From Terriglobia bacterium (GTDB taxonomy: Bacteria; Acidobacteriota; Terriglobia; Bryobacterales; Bryobacteraceae), in assembly GCA_010084195.1 (NCBI GenBank), contig RGPS01000016.1, forward strand, positions 1-50,353: a stretch of 50,353 nucleotides of DNA, read 5' to 3'. Under the pieces are notes generated by a model. It saw only the letters and a program-made list of their open reading frames with translations, did not search any database and was not told where the DNA came from. The position numbers and the translations under genes are program-made. Positions 34,614 through 42,934 of this stretch are shown here, in pieces (the first letter of the stretch is position 1; every line of letters begins with the position of its first letter).

Positions 34614-35999
34614 ATGACACACACTCAGCGTAAGTTCCGCATTGCCGGTGTTACTGCGGCCATCGTCGGTCTGCTGGTTCAGACGAGTCCGGCACAATCG
34701 AATGAAGCGGCGCTCGTCGCCAAAGCCAAGGGCATTCATGATCGCGTGATCAAGCTGGACACGCACAACGATATAGATATTGCGAACTTCCAGCCGGAGT
34801 GCAACTACAAGCAGAGGCTGACAACCCAGGTGAATCTGCCGAAGATGGTGCAGGGCGATATGGACGTTTCGTTCATGATCGCCTACGTCGGTCAGGGACC
34901 GTTGACACCGGAAGGGTACGACGCCGCCTACAAGGAAGCTTCTGCGAAGTTCGACGCCGTTCATCGCTTCACGGAGAAGCTGGCTGCGGACAATATGGGC
35001 CTCGCCCTGACCCCTGCCGATGTGGTTTCCCTGCACAAGCGCGGGATGCGAATTGCGGTGATCGGCATTGAGAACGGCTATCCGATTGGTACCGACATCA
35101 AGAGGGTGAAAGAATTCTACGACCGCGGCGGGCGCTACATGTCGCTGGCACACAACGGCAACAGCCAGCTGGCGGATTCGAATACGGGTGAGGCACAGGG
35201 CTATCTCTATAACAACGGTCTTTCACCGCTGGGCCGCGAGGTGATTTCAGAGATGAATCGTCTGGGTATGATGGTCGATCTTTCGCATCCCTCGAAAGGT
35301 GCGAACCTGGAGGCGATCCGCCTGTCCAAAGCTCCCGTGATTGCTTCTCACTCGGGCGTTCGGGCCGTGGGCGACCACAGCCGTAATATGGACGACGAGC
35401 AGTTGCTGGCGCTGAAGAAGAACGGTGGCGTTATTCAGATAGTCGGCTTCGCCTCTTATGTGAAGACCGACTCTAAAGAACGGACAGCCGGGCTGGCGAA
35501 GCTTCGCGAGGAACTGGGCATCACATTTGGAGCTGGTCGTGGCGGCGGACGTGGTCGCGGTGCAGCGGTCGCTGGCTCGACTCGGGTTTGCCCCGTGGAG
35601 CATGATGACGGCAGCGCGCCGGCTGGCACCGGTGGGCGGGGTCGCGGAGGTTTTGGGCTCGATATGCTTTCCGCCGAGCAGCGCGCTACCTATGACAAAA
35701 AGATGGCGGAACTGGATGCGAAGTATCCGGCGGCGGCTCGCGCCAATGTGAAGGACTTCGTGAATCACATCGATTATGCCGTCAAGCTGATCGGCCTTGA
35801 CCATGTCGGCATCTCGTCGGACTTTGACGGCGGCGGCGGCATTGATGGGTGGAACTCCGCAGCGGAAGCGTTTAACGTGACGCTGGAACTGGTTCGGCGG
35901 GGTTACACAGAAGAACAGATCGGCAAGATGTGGAGCGGCAATCTGCTGCGGGTTTGGTCCGATGTGGAAAAAGTCGCAAAACAGCTTCAGAAGAAGTAA
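34614..35999 (+). CDS. M19 family renal-dipeptidase-like metallopeptidase with RG-rich insert, secreted
   Basis: A 461-residue exported peptidase. It has a signal peptide to about residue 26, then the M19 zinc set: H-x-D in KLDTHNDID, Glu in VIGIENGYPIG, His in DLSHPS and in ASHSGVRAV, and the Asp of GISSDFDGGG. These enzymes cut dipeptides with broad specificity, including D-residues and some beta-lactams. Residues about 306-350 hold a low-complexity insert (GAGRGGGRGRG and GGRGRGGFG flanking an acidic CPVEHDDG). I do not know this insert from the family. ATG 34614 follows AGGAAGG. No gene overlaps it; a stem-loop at 36008 follows. Confidence 0.85.
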   Translation: MTHTQRKFRIAGVTAAIVGLLVQTSPAQSNEAALVAKAKGIHDRVIKLDTHNDIDIANFQPECNYKQRLTTQVNLPKMVQGDMDVSFMIAYVGQGPLTPEGYDAAYKEASAKFDAVHRFTEKLAADNMGLALTPADVVSLHKRGMRIAVIGIENGYPIGTDIKRVKEFYDRGGRYMSLAHNGNSQLADSNTGEAQGYLYNNGLSPLGREVISEMNRLGMMVDLSHPSKGANLEAIRLSKAPVIASHSGVRAVGDHSRNMDDEQLLALKKNGGVIQIVGFASYVKTDSKERTAGLAKLREELGITFGAGRGGGRGRGAAVAGSTRVCPVEHDDGSAPAGTGGRGRGGFGLDMLSAEQRATYDKKMAELDAKYPAAARANVKDFVNHIDYAVKLIGLDHVGISSDFDGGGGIDGWNSAAEAFNVTLELVRRGYTEEQIGKMWSGNLLRVWSDVEKVAKQLQKK

Positions 36000-36007
36000 T
36001 CACCCCA

Positions 36008-36035
36008 GGGGCGGGCCTGCTGCGAGGTCCGCCCC
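36008..36035 (+). terminator. GC-rich stem-loop after the dipeptidase gene
   Basis: GGGGCGGGCC (36008-36017) pairs with GGTCCGCCCC (36026-36035), with one G-T pair and an 8-nt loop. It lies eight bases after the dipeptidase stop and before the M61 gene. There is no T-run, so it is a weak terminator or attenuating hairpin. Confidence 0.35.
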
Positions 36036-36062
36036 TTGCAAACGATTGGAAGATTCCATCCC

Positions 36063-38060
36063 GTGAAAACCTCTCATTCCCTTCGCCCGGCCCTCCCTTT
36101 CGTCGCCTCGTTGTTCTGCGTGGCGGCCTTCGCCCAACAGCCGCAGATCCGCTATGAGGTGAGCTTCCCGAATGCAGTTCATCATGAAGCAGAGGTCCGG
36201 GCTACCTTAACTCAGGTGAAGCAGCCGGAACTCAAGGTGGTGATGAGCCGGTCTTCCCCGGGCCGCTATGCGCTGCACGAGTTCGCGAAAAACGTCTACA
36301 ACGTGAAGATTACGGATGGCGAAGGGCACGAGTTATCCGTGAGCCGCGCGGACCCCTATTCCTGGCAGGTTTCGGGACACAAGGGCACTGTGGTGGTGCA
36401 ATACACGTTGTTTGGAGACCGCGCGGACGGCACGTATGACGGCATCGATGCTACGCACGCCCATCTCAATATGCCGGCGACTTTCGTCTGGGCGCATGGC
36501 ATGGAAAAGGTGCCGATGAGCTTCCGGTTCCTGCCACCGGCGGCTTCGAACTGGAAGATTGCCACGCAACTGGTGCCGGCGGGAGATGGTTCGTATACTG
36601 CGCCAAACGTAGACATGATGCTGGACAGCCCGGTGGAATTGAGCGCCCACGATCTGGAGGAATGGACGGTGGGCGACCGGCAGTTCCGTATGGCGTTGCA
36701 CCATTCCGGAACAAAAGCGGAAGCAGCAGCCTACGCAAAGATGGCCCAGGCGGTTGTCACCGAAGCCGAGGGCGTTTTTGGTGCCTTCCCGAAGTACGAC
36801 GGCGGCAATTATACGTTCCTGATCGACTATCTGCCCTATGCTTCCCGCGATGGCATGGAGCACCGAAACTCGACTGTGATTGCGGGCGTCCAGTCGCTGA
36901 AGCAGGCTGCGGCACAAAGCATCGGGACGGTATCGCACGAGTTTTTCCATTCGTGGAATGTGGAGCGTATCCGCCCCAAAGCCCTGGAGCCCTTTGATTT
37001 TGAAAAGGCCAATATGTCGGGTGAATTGTGGTTTGCCGAAGGGTTCACCAGCTACTATGGCCCGTTGATTCTGAAGAGGGCGGGACTAACCAGTGTCGAT
37101 GGTTTTTCCCGGGCTGTCAGCGGGAGCGTGAACACCGTGCTGACGGCACCGGGTCGCGAGGTCTTCAGCGTCGTGGATATGGCGAGGCAGGCTTCGTTTG
37201 TGGATGCCGCGACCGCGAACGATCCGGTGAACCGGTCGAATACGTTCATCTCGTACTACACCTACGGGGCCGCGATTGCGTTGGGCGCAGATCTGACGAT
37301 TCGGACCAAGTTCCCGCGTAAGAGTCTGGATGACTGGATGCGACAGATGTGGAAAGAGCACCCGGATGTGCAGAAGCCTTACACGCTGGAGGACCTGCAG
37401 TCAGCCCTTGGGAATGCAGTAGGTGACAAGACCTTCGCTGCGGATTTCTTCCGCCGACATGTTCTGGGCAAGGAACCGATCGGCTATGGCGCGCTACTGG
37501 AAAAGGCCGGGTTCGCGCTGCGGAAGCCACCGGGAAAACATGTTTGGCTGGGCGCTCTTGCGTACCAGATGACGGACGGGGCTATGAGTATTACGGGACC
37601 GGTGCTGCGCGATTCTCCGGCGTATGTGGCGGGCCTCGACCGGGGCGATAAGGTTCTGGAGTTCGAGGGCAAGGCCCTGAAGTCGGAAGAAGAGCTGCAA
37701 AAGTGGCTGGACGGCCACAAACCGGGCGACAAGGCAAAGCTTAAAACAGAAGGTCGGGCCGGAAAGAAAGACCTTGAGATCACCCTGACAGAATCTCCAA
37801 ACCTGGAAATAGTTCCCGTGGAACACACCGGCAAGGCAGCGACGCCGGCTCAGCTGGAGCTTCGGCAACAATGGCTGAGCTCGAAGGCTCTGCACCCGCT
37901 GCCTGAGGTGAAGAAGTATTGTCCGGTTTGCCAGAGGGCGCACGCTTTCGAGTATTCGAACTGTCCGTTTGATGGGTCGGAGTTGGGAATCGTACCCAGC
38001 GACCCCGACAAGGCACCCCGGCCCGGCGGACGTGGCGGCAGGGGCCGAGGCGGGAACTAA
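36063..38060 (+). CDS. M61 family aminopeptidase with PDZ, zinc-ribbon-like and RG-rich tail
   Basis: A 665-residue exported protease. Signal peptide to about residue 25, a beta-rich N-domain, then the zinc site H292-EFF-H296-SWNVERIRPK with the third ligand E326 in LWFAEGFTSYYG. A PDZ domain follows (about 480-575: GPVLRDSPAYVAGLDRGDKVLEF). The C-terminus has two CxxC-like pairs (YCPVCQRAHAFEYSNCPFDG) and ends in RPGGRGGRGRGGN. M61 peptidases include glycyl aminopeptidases. The GTG at 36063 was chosen over a TTG at 36036 because it gives a clean signal peptide. The Cys-rich and RG tails are additions to the usual M61-PDZ form. Confidence 0.83.
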   Translation: MKTSHSLRPALPFVASLFCVAAFAQQPQIRYEVSFPNAVHHEAEVRATLTQVKQPELKVVMSRSSPGRYALHEFAKNVYNVKITDGEGHELSVSRADPYSWQVSGHKGTVVVQYTLFGDRADGTYDGIDATHAHLNMPATFVWAHGMEKVPMSFRFLPPAASNWKIATQLVPAGDGSYTAPNVDMMLDSPVELSAHDLEEWTVGDRQFRMALHHSGTKAEAAAYAKMAQAVVTEAEGVFGAFPKYDGGNYTFLIDYLPYASRDGMEHRNSTVIAGVQSLKQAAAQSIGTVSHEFFHSWNVERIRPKALEPFDFEKANMSGELWFAEGFTSYYGPLILKRAGLTSVDGFSRAVSGSVNTVLTAPGREVFSVVDMARQASFVDAATANDPVNRSNTFISYYTYGAAIALGADLTIRTKFPRKSLDDWMRQMWKEHPDVQKPYTLEDLQSALGNAVGDKTFAADFFRRHVLGKEPIGYGALLEKAGFALRKPPGKHVWLGALAYQMTDGAMSITGPVLRDSPAYVAGLDRGDKVLEFEGKALKSEEELQKWLDGHKPGDKAKLKTEGRAGKKDLEITLTESPNLEIVPVEHTGKAATPAQLELRQQWLSSKALHPLPEVKKYCPVCQRAHAFEYSNCPFDGSELGIVPSDPDKAPRPGGRGGRGRGGN

Positions 38061-38085
38061 AGAACCAGTGCGCCGATGCCGAAGC

Positions 38086-40017
38086 CTACCTCCGACCGGG
38101 GTAACGGCGGGGCGGTGGCCCATCGTTCCGGGGCCGGAATGACCTCTGCGGGGGTGGCGGGGGCGCTTGAGCCTTGAACGGAGTCTTCAGTTCCCTCGCG
38201 GTCTCGGCGAAGAAGGCTTCCAGCAGTTCCATCGATTCCGGACTCAGATCCTTTACCAACACAGGATGCACGATGCGCCCCTTCTTGCGCAGAGCCTGGC
38301 AGGTGGCCAGGAACTGAGCCGTGTGGTAGTCGGGCTCGTATCCGGCCACGGCAAAGCGCACCTGTTTCTCGCTCAGCAGAACGATGGAGAAGCACTTGCC
38401 GTGGCCAATGATCATCTCGTGGAAGCTGTGGTTCATGGCCGGGCCTTCGTAGACGTCGGCGACCATATGGAAGCTGGACTTGAAGATCCGGTTGGCGGCT
38501 TCGTCGAGAATGGCCCGGATTTGTGTGCCTTCCTCAGAGTATCGGGTATCGCCGAAGAAAGTCAGTTCGCCGTAGTTGATCTTGTGGTGATTGAAAGCCC
38601 CGGTGATAGCGGCAGCCAGCGTTTCCGGAGTCTCCAGGCCGACTACGCCTTTCCAGCGCTTCCCTGCCCCTGCCGTAAGAGCTTTCCATGCCGAACTTTC
38701 ACGAATGCCACCGACTTCTGCGGCCTCCTTGTAGATCTCCGAAGTGATCGCCTTGTAGAGTTCGACAGCGGGTTGCGTGACGAAATTCATCTCGCGCAGA
38801 ACGCCCAGCCCAAAGACGACGTGGTGGATGAACTGCATGTAGCGCGACAGCGGTGCCTTCGCAGAAAAGGTAACGATGGCAACCGGGTATTTACCGACGC
38901 GGAGCTTGCCAATACCCTCAGCTTCGGGGTGGGGCTCGCCCTTATGCTGGATCGCCAGGAAGACACGGTCCTGTTTGGGGTCTTCCGAACGATGGTAATG
39001 CCGTGGAGCGACGCGCTCGCCGATCACGATCTTAATGCCAATCGATTCAGACTTACCGAGGCTCTCTTCAATGTCCTGCTTGGTCCACAGCGCGGCAGGG
39101 GCCCAGGATTTGGGAAGCAACAGCGTTACTTTGTCGCGTCCGGCGAGGCCATTGGCGTGGAGAAAGGCCGCAAGCTTCAACGCGTCGTTGACTTCAGCGT
39201 CGGAGAGTTGGGCACCTTCGATCCAGGGCTTGAGCGGCTGATTGGCTAAAGCGAGGGGGTACAGACTACCGCGCGTCAGGGGCGCGGAATGGCGTCCGGC
39301 AGTCGAGTTATCGTTATCCGGCTGCAGGGGAATCCGACGATAACCGCGCGGCCCGGCGAAGTTGTCCAGGATGGAACCAGGCAGGGTCAGGTAGATGAAA
39401 TTCGGCGTGGAATCGATGCCGAACTTGTCGTAGAGCCCAGCCAGTTTCTCCAGGTTGACGACAGGTTCGTACGAGGTCATGCCCATCGCCATGCCGACCA
39501 CCAGGGTGGAAGGCAGAAGTTCCGCGATGGGTTTACCGGCACGCTTCTGCATGTCGTCGACAATGGACTTGAGCTTCTGGGGATCGGTGGAGTCGAGGGA
39601 GTAAAACCGGGGCCCTCCTTTGAAGAGACCAGCGGCGTTATAGGCAGTCTTGTCCTCCATGGAACCGCCCATCCCGGCCCAAATGATGAACCGGAGGCGA
39701 GTGCCATGGGTGTCCTGGATGCGCTGGCGGATCTCTTCCACTTCGGCGGTGATTTGCGCGGCCCACTCGGGGTGCTCGGCAGCCTGCCAGGCGAGATTGA
39801 GAACGCCGAGGGAGTTTTTCGTGACCTGGCCTTCGGCGTTGATCTCCATCGAAATCGGGATAAGTGGGTCGTCAGCGGGTTTGAGGGCACTGAGGCCTTC
39901 GGTGCGGGCGCGAAGATCGACGGCGCGAACGCGGGCCATGGTGTTCTCGGACTCGAAGCGCGAAAAGGCAGCGTCGGTGTTAGCGCGTGTGGAGTCGTTC
40001 AGAATCGATAGAGACAA
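38086..40017 (-). CDS. divergent phosphoglucose-isomerase (SIS) family protein with Pro/Arg-rich tail
   Basis: About 643 residues (start TTG 40017, with GAGG five bases before it; the frame is open to TTG 40038). The first part carries a sugar-isomerase fold: RFIIWAGMGGSMEDKTAYNAAGLFKGGPRFYSLDSTDPQK is like the SIS phosphate loop of glucose-6-phosphate isomerase. Later pieces (AFLHANGLAGRDKVTLLLPKSW, GELTFFGDTRYSEEGTQIRAIL) are typical of the acidobacterial branch. Enzyme activity on glucose 6-phosphate is likely but the active-site Glu and His cannot be assigned with certainty. The last 30 residues are PPPPP and RSFRPRNDGPPPRRYPGRR, a low-complexity tail. It is convergent with the M61 gene. 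Confidence 0.65.
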   Translation of the reverse strand: MSLSILNDSTRANTDAAFSRFESENTMARVRAVDLRARTEGLSALKPADDPLIPISMEINAEGQVTKNSLGVLNLAWQAAEHPEWAAQITAEVEEIRQRIQDTHGTRLRFIIWAGMGGSMEDKTAYNAAGLFKGGPRFYSLDSTDPQKLKSIVDDMQKRAGKPIAELLPSTLVVGMAMGMTSYEPVVNLEKLAGLYDKFGIDSTPNFIYLTLPGSILDNFAGPRGYRRIPLQPDNDNSTAGRHSAPLTRGSLYPLALANQPLKPWIEGAQLSDAEVNDALKLAAFLHANGLAGRDKVTLLLPKSWAPAALWTKQDIEESLGKSESIGIKIVIGERVAPRHYHRSEDPKQDRVFLAIQHKGEPHPEAEGIGKLRVGKYPVAIVTFSAKAPLSRYMQFIHHVVFGLGVLREMNFVTQPAVELYKAITSEIYKEAAEVGGIRESSAWKALTAGAGKRWKGVVGLETPETLAAAITGAFNHHKINYGELTFFGDTRYSEEGTQIRAILDEAANRIFKSSFHMVADVYEGPAMNHSFHEMIIGHGKCFSIVLLSEKQVRFAVAGYEPDYHTAQFLATCQALRKKGRIVHPVLVKDLSPESMELLEAFFAETARELKTPFKAQAPPPPPQRSFRPRNDGPPPRRYPGRR

Positions 40018-40032
40018 GGTATCCTCAAGGTC

Positions 40033-40470
40033 GTGCAAAGTTCCAAAGTCGTGAAAAGCCCGACCAGATTTGTTAGCAGGGAAACCTTTAGTTTACTCCT
40101 CGTGGCGACAGCGCTACTCACGGGATGCGGCGACTCCGTGCCGGGAGAGCCGAAGCTGCCGCAGTCAGCGGCTCCCGGGTGGACCCGGAAGTCTCTGGCA
40201 AAAACCGCCATTCCCGCCGGGATAGAGGGCAAGGCGAAGCCTGAGTGCTGGAAGGCGGAGTACGCGAGCAAGGGCTCGGCTGAAGTAACGGCGTGTGGAT
40301 TCGCAGCGGAAGGGTCGGCGTTTGAGGCGATGCAGAAGGGCCGGGCCGAAGCAGACACCGTAAAGTTTCAGGAGGGGAAGTTCTACGTAGTCGTGCAATG
40401 GCACGATGTTTCACGGGATGAGATCACATCGCTGGTGCGAGCGGTGCAGGGAGATTTAAAGGTAAAGTAG
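40033..40470 (+). CDS. small lipoprotein of unknown function
   Basis: A 145-residue protein with a lipobox LLVATALLTGC after a basic N-terminus. The rest is a compact alpha/beta domain (EGKAKPECWKAEYASKGSAEVTACGFAAEGSAFEAMQKGR, FYVVVQWHDVSRDEITSLVRAVQG) with two conserved-looking Cys, similar to short acidobacterial lipoproteins that I cannot name. GTG 40033 and GTG 40051 are both possible; the first overlaps the divergent gene's possible start. The end overlaps a Uma2 gene on the other strand by 47 bases. Confidence 0.65.
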   Translation: MQSSKVVKSPTRFVSRETFSLLLVATALLTGCGDSVPGEPKLPQSAAPGWTRKSLAKTAIPAGIEGKAKPECWKAEYASKGSAEVTACGFAAEGSAFEAMQKGRAEADTVKFQEGKFYVVVQWHDVSRDEITSLVRAVQGDLKVK

Positions 40471-41041
40471 TTTCAAGCTGAACCCGCTCATAGAGTTCTG
40501 CCAGCGCGAGCTGGCAGCCGATGGAGGTTAGCTGGAGAATGGCCCCGGGATCAGAGATCTCGCGAAGCAGCCAGGAACCGTCAGGCTGGCGCGTGTGGTG
40601 TTCGGCGCGAATCGCATCCTGCGAGAGGAGCAGGTACTCGGCGAAGGATGGCAGACCTCGATAGTAGAGAAACTTCTCGCCGCGATCATAGCTTTGGGTA
40701 GCGGGAGAGAGCACCTCAATGATCAGGGTGGCGTCGGCCAGCGTTTCCGGGGTACCCTCGGCGAGGACATCCGGACCACAAGTAACCACGATGTCCGGAT
40801 AGGTCAGGACCTTGTACTTTTCGATATAGACCCGAATGTCATTGGCCGCCGCGCCACAAGACTTTCCACGAAGTTGTGTTGCCAGTTGCGCGAGAACGGC
40901 ACCGACGATCCAGCCGTGATTCCGACTTGCCCCGGCCATGGCCACGATGGTGCCCTGAATATACTCGGAGCGAAACTCGGCCTTGTACTCCAACCTTAGA
41001 TATTCTTCGACGCTGAAAATCGGATTGGGGAGAGATGACAT
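40424..41041 (-). CDS. Uma2 family (DUF820) endonuclease-like protein
   Basis: A 205-residue protein of the PD-(D/E)XK superfamily. Conserved pieces: FSVEEYLRLEYKAEFRSEYIQGTIVAMAGAS, NDIRVYIEKYKVLTYPDIVVTCG (PD of the nuclease motif) and LIIEVLSPATQSYDRGEKFLYYRGLPSFAEYLLL (E-x-L-S). The family is abundant in cyanobacteria and Acidobacteria and its role is not known; transposon association has been suggested. GAGGAGG six bases before the ATG marks a good start. It is convergent with the lipoprotein gene and overlaps its end. Confidence 0.82.
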   Translation of the reverse strand: MSSLPNPIFSVEEYLRLEYKAEFRSEYIQGTIVAMAGASRNHGWIVGAVLAQLATQLRGKSCGAAANDIRVYIEKYKVLTYPDIVVTCGPDVLAEGTPETLADATLIIEVLSPATQSYDRGEKFLYYRGLPSFAEYLLLSQDAIRAEHHTRQPDGSWLLREISDPGAILQLTSIGCQLALAELYERVQLETTLPLNLPAPLAPAM

Positions 41042-41058
41042 GGCAGCCTCCTCTCAGT

Positions 41059-42333
41059 TTACTGCTTTTGGTCGACTGGCGGGATGGCGCGTTCACTGAG
41101 CAGGCTGCGGGCACCGACGCGAAACGCGGGCAGCGCGGCGATGAAGGCCAGGGCCGCCACAAGGCACGTCGCGGCTCCAACCGTGATCGTCAGCGGCGCA
41201 CCCCAGCGAGCCGCTGCGAAGCCGGCAACCATCGCCCCCACCGGATTCATGCCGATCAGCATCATGGAATACACGCTCATCACCCGGCCCCGGTAGTGGT
41301 CAGGCACCATGGACTGGATCAGCGTATTGCACGAGAGTATCTGGACCATCATGGCGAAGCCGGTGAGCAAGAGCAGGGCGACGGACAGCCAGAGGTTCGT
41401 TGACCAGGCAAAGCTCGCCAGCGCCAGCGAGAATGTGACGGCGGCGGCGGACAGCCAGCGGCTGAGGCCCTCAACCTTCAGCCTGGACGCCAGCAGGAGC
41501 GCACCCGCAGTGGCACCAACTCCCGCAGACGACATCAGCAGACCCAACCCCTTCGCGCCACTGTGCAGAATGCCTTCCGCGAACACCGGCAGGAGAACAA
41601 TGAACGGCAGCCCGGCAAAGCTCAGCAGCGCGATCATACCCAGCAGGTTGCGGACCGGCATCGTCTGTCCGATGAACGCATAGCCATCACGGATATTCTG
41701 CCAGGGCGAGACTGTTACGGATTCCGGGGTGGGCACGGGTAGCAGACGGATCCGCAACAGGCCGGTGATTACGGCGAGGTAGGAAATGCCATTCAGCAGG
41801 AAGCACCAGCCTTCGCCAATCTGGGACACGATGAGCCCCGCGATCGCAGGTCCGGCCACACGGGCGAAATTGAACATGGTGGAGTTGAGCGCAATCGCGT
41901 TGATCATGTCCTCGTGGCCCACCAGTTCCTTCAGGAAAGACTGGCGTGCCGGTACGTCAAAGGCATTGACGATACCCATGAGAGTGCCGAGGACAAAAAT
42001 CTGCCAGATCTGGATTCGCCCCGACAGGGTCAGCGCGGCCAGAAGGAGGGCAATCACGCAGAAGGTCGACTGGGTGAACAGGATGATGGCACGGCGAGGC
42101 AGACGGTCGGCCAGATGTCCGGCAACAGGGCCAAGCAGGAGGACCGGGATCTGACCCGCGAAGGCGACGAGACCCAGCAGGGCGGAAGATCCCGTGAGGC
42201 GGTACACGAGCCAGGCTTGAGCGACCGACTCCATCCAGGTTCCAATGAGCGAAATGATTTGGCCACTAAAGAACAGCCGGAAGTTTCGATGGCGGAGAGC
42301 GCGGAGGATGGGGGATTCAAAAAGCAGGGGCAA
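41059..42333 (-). CDS. MFS transporter, DHA3-like drug/siderophore exporter type
   Basis: A 424-residue, 12-helix major facilitator of the EntS/DHA3 group: NFRLFFSGQIISLIGTWMESVAQAWLVYRLTGSS in the first helix, HLADRLPRRAIIL (motif A), NAFDVPARQSFLKELVG and the C-half repeat YRGRVMSVYSMML. Such proteins export drugs, siderophores or macrolide-like compounds. The stop is 17 bases before the Uma2 start, so they could share a message. A stem-loop lies just upstream of the start. Confidence 0.85.
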   Translation of the reverse strand: MPLLFESPILRALRHRNFRLFFSGQIISLIGTWMESVAQAWLVYRLTGSSALLGLVAFAGQIPVLLLGPVAGHLADRLPRRAIILFTQSTFCVIALLLAALTLSGRIQIWQIFVLGTLMGIVNAFDVPARQSFLKELVGHEDMINAIALNSTMFNFARVAGPAIAGLIVSQIGEGWCFLLNGISYLAVITGLLRIRLLPVPTPESVTVSPWQNIRDGYAFIGQTMPVRNLLGMIALLSFAGLPFIVLLPVFAEGILHSGAKGLGLLMSSAGVGATAGALLLASRLKVEGLSRWLSAAAVTFSLALASFAWSTNLWLSVALLLLTGFAMMVQILSCNTLIQSMVPDHYRGRVMSVYSMMLIGMNPVGAMVAGFAAARWGAPLTITVGAATCLVAALAFIAALPAFRVGARSLLSERAIPPVDQKQ

Positions 42334-42368
42334 AAGAACTGCTATCAGTGTAAGCCTTCACCTGAAAA

Positions 42369-42396
42369 TGGGGCGTTGGCTTTCGCCAACGCTCCA
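42369..42396 (-). terminator. stem-loop, likely terminator of the former TIGR03437 gene
   Basis: TGGGGCGTTGGC (42369-42380) pairs with GCCAACGCTCCA (42385-42396): 12 pairs with one G-T and a TTTC loop. On the minus strand it is followed by A-TTTT, so it fits an intrinsic terminator for the gene remnant ending at 42424. Like the left-edge hairpin it is framed by TGG/CCA; it may also be an interspersed stem-loop element. Confidence 0.45.
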
Positions 42397-42423
42397 CAGT
42401 GTTGTTCAGTTACTGGAGACGCT

Positions 42424-42930
42424 TACTTCACGGCCAGATCAACAGAGTTGGACGCTGAGTAGTTGGGACCACCGAAGAGTGCAATGCCGGAGGACGGCAT
42501 CTGCAGCTGTAGTTTAGCGGTACCGGCAGCCACACCAGCGGGCACGTTACGGTGATCTGGTAGACGCCAGCGAGACCGGCAATCGCTGTACCCGTAGACA
42601 CATTGGCGGTCACGCCACCGATTTGGGGGGTAACGGGGGCGGTGACAAACGGCTGGTCACGAGGAGTAATCTGTCCCGTGGCAAGTGCCGGGGTGGTCTG
42701 ACCGAGCCCGGTGGCAATGACGTTAAGCACATCGCCGGCAGCGGCGGGGTTGGTGGCCGAGATCAGCATGCCATCCGTCGCCCGAACGACGACTCGGCCT
42801 GTGGCGACAGTGAAGATAGCCGGGCATAAGCCGCTCCCGGAACGTGGACGGCGGTAGAGACGCCGCTGGCGGAAGTGACGATGACGGGCTGGCCGCCATT
42901 CAGGGTTTCAAACGCCGTGGCCCTCGAAGA
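42424..42930 (-). pseudogene. TIGR03437-type (Solibacter) C-terminal domain remnant, two frameshifts
   Basis: Read downwards on the minus strand: LNGGQPVIVTSASGVSTAVHV (first frame), then CPAIFTVATGRVVVRATDG and MLISATNPAAAGDVLNVIATGLGQ with IGGVTANVSTG and GVYQITV (second frame), then NVPAGVAAGTAKLQLQ, PNYSASNSVDLAVK-stop (third frame, TAA at 42424). Joined, they match the TIGR03437 domain, a C-terminal domain described from Solibacter usitatus proteins, in the right order. One frame change lies at about 42825 and another near 42540, where a single base seems to be missing in ITV/NVP. The 5' end of the original gene is lost near 42930, where another gene ends. Confidence 0.7.
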
Positions 42931-42934
42931 GAAA

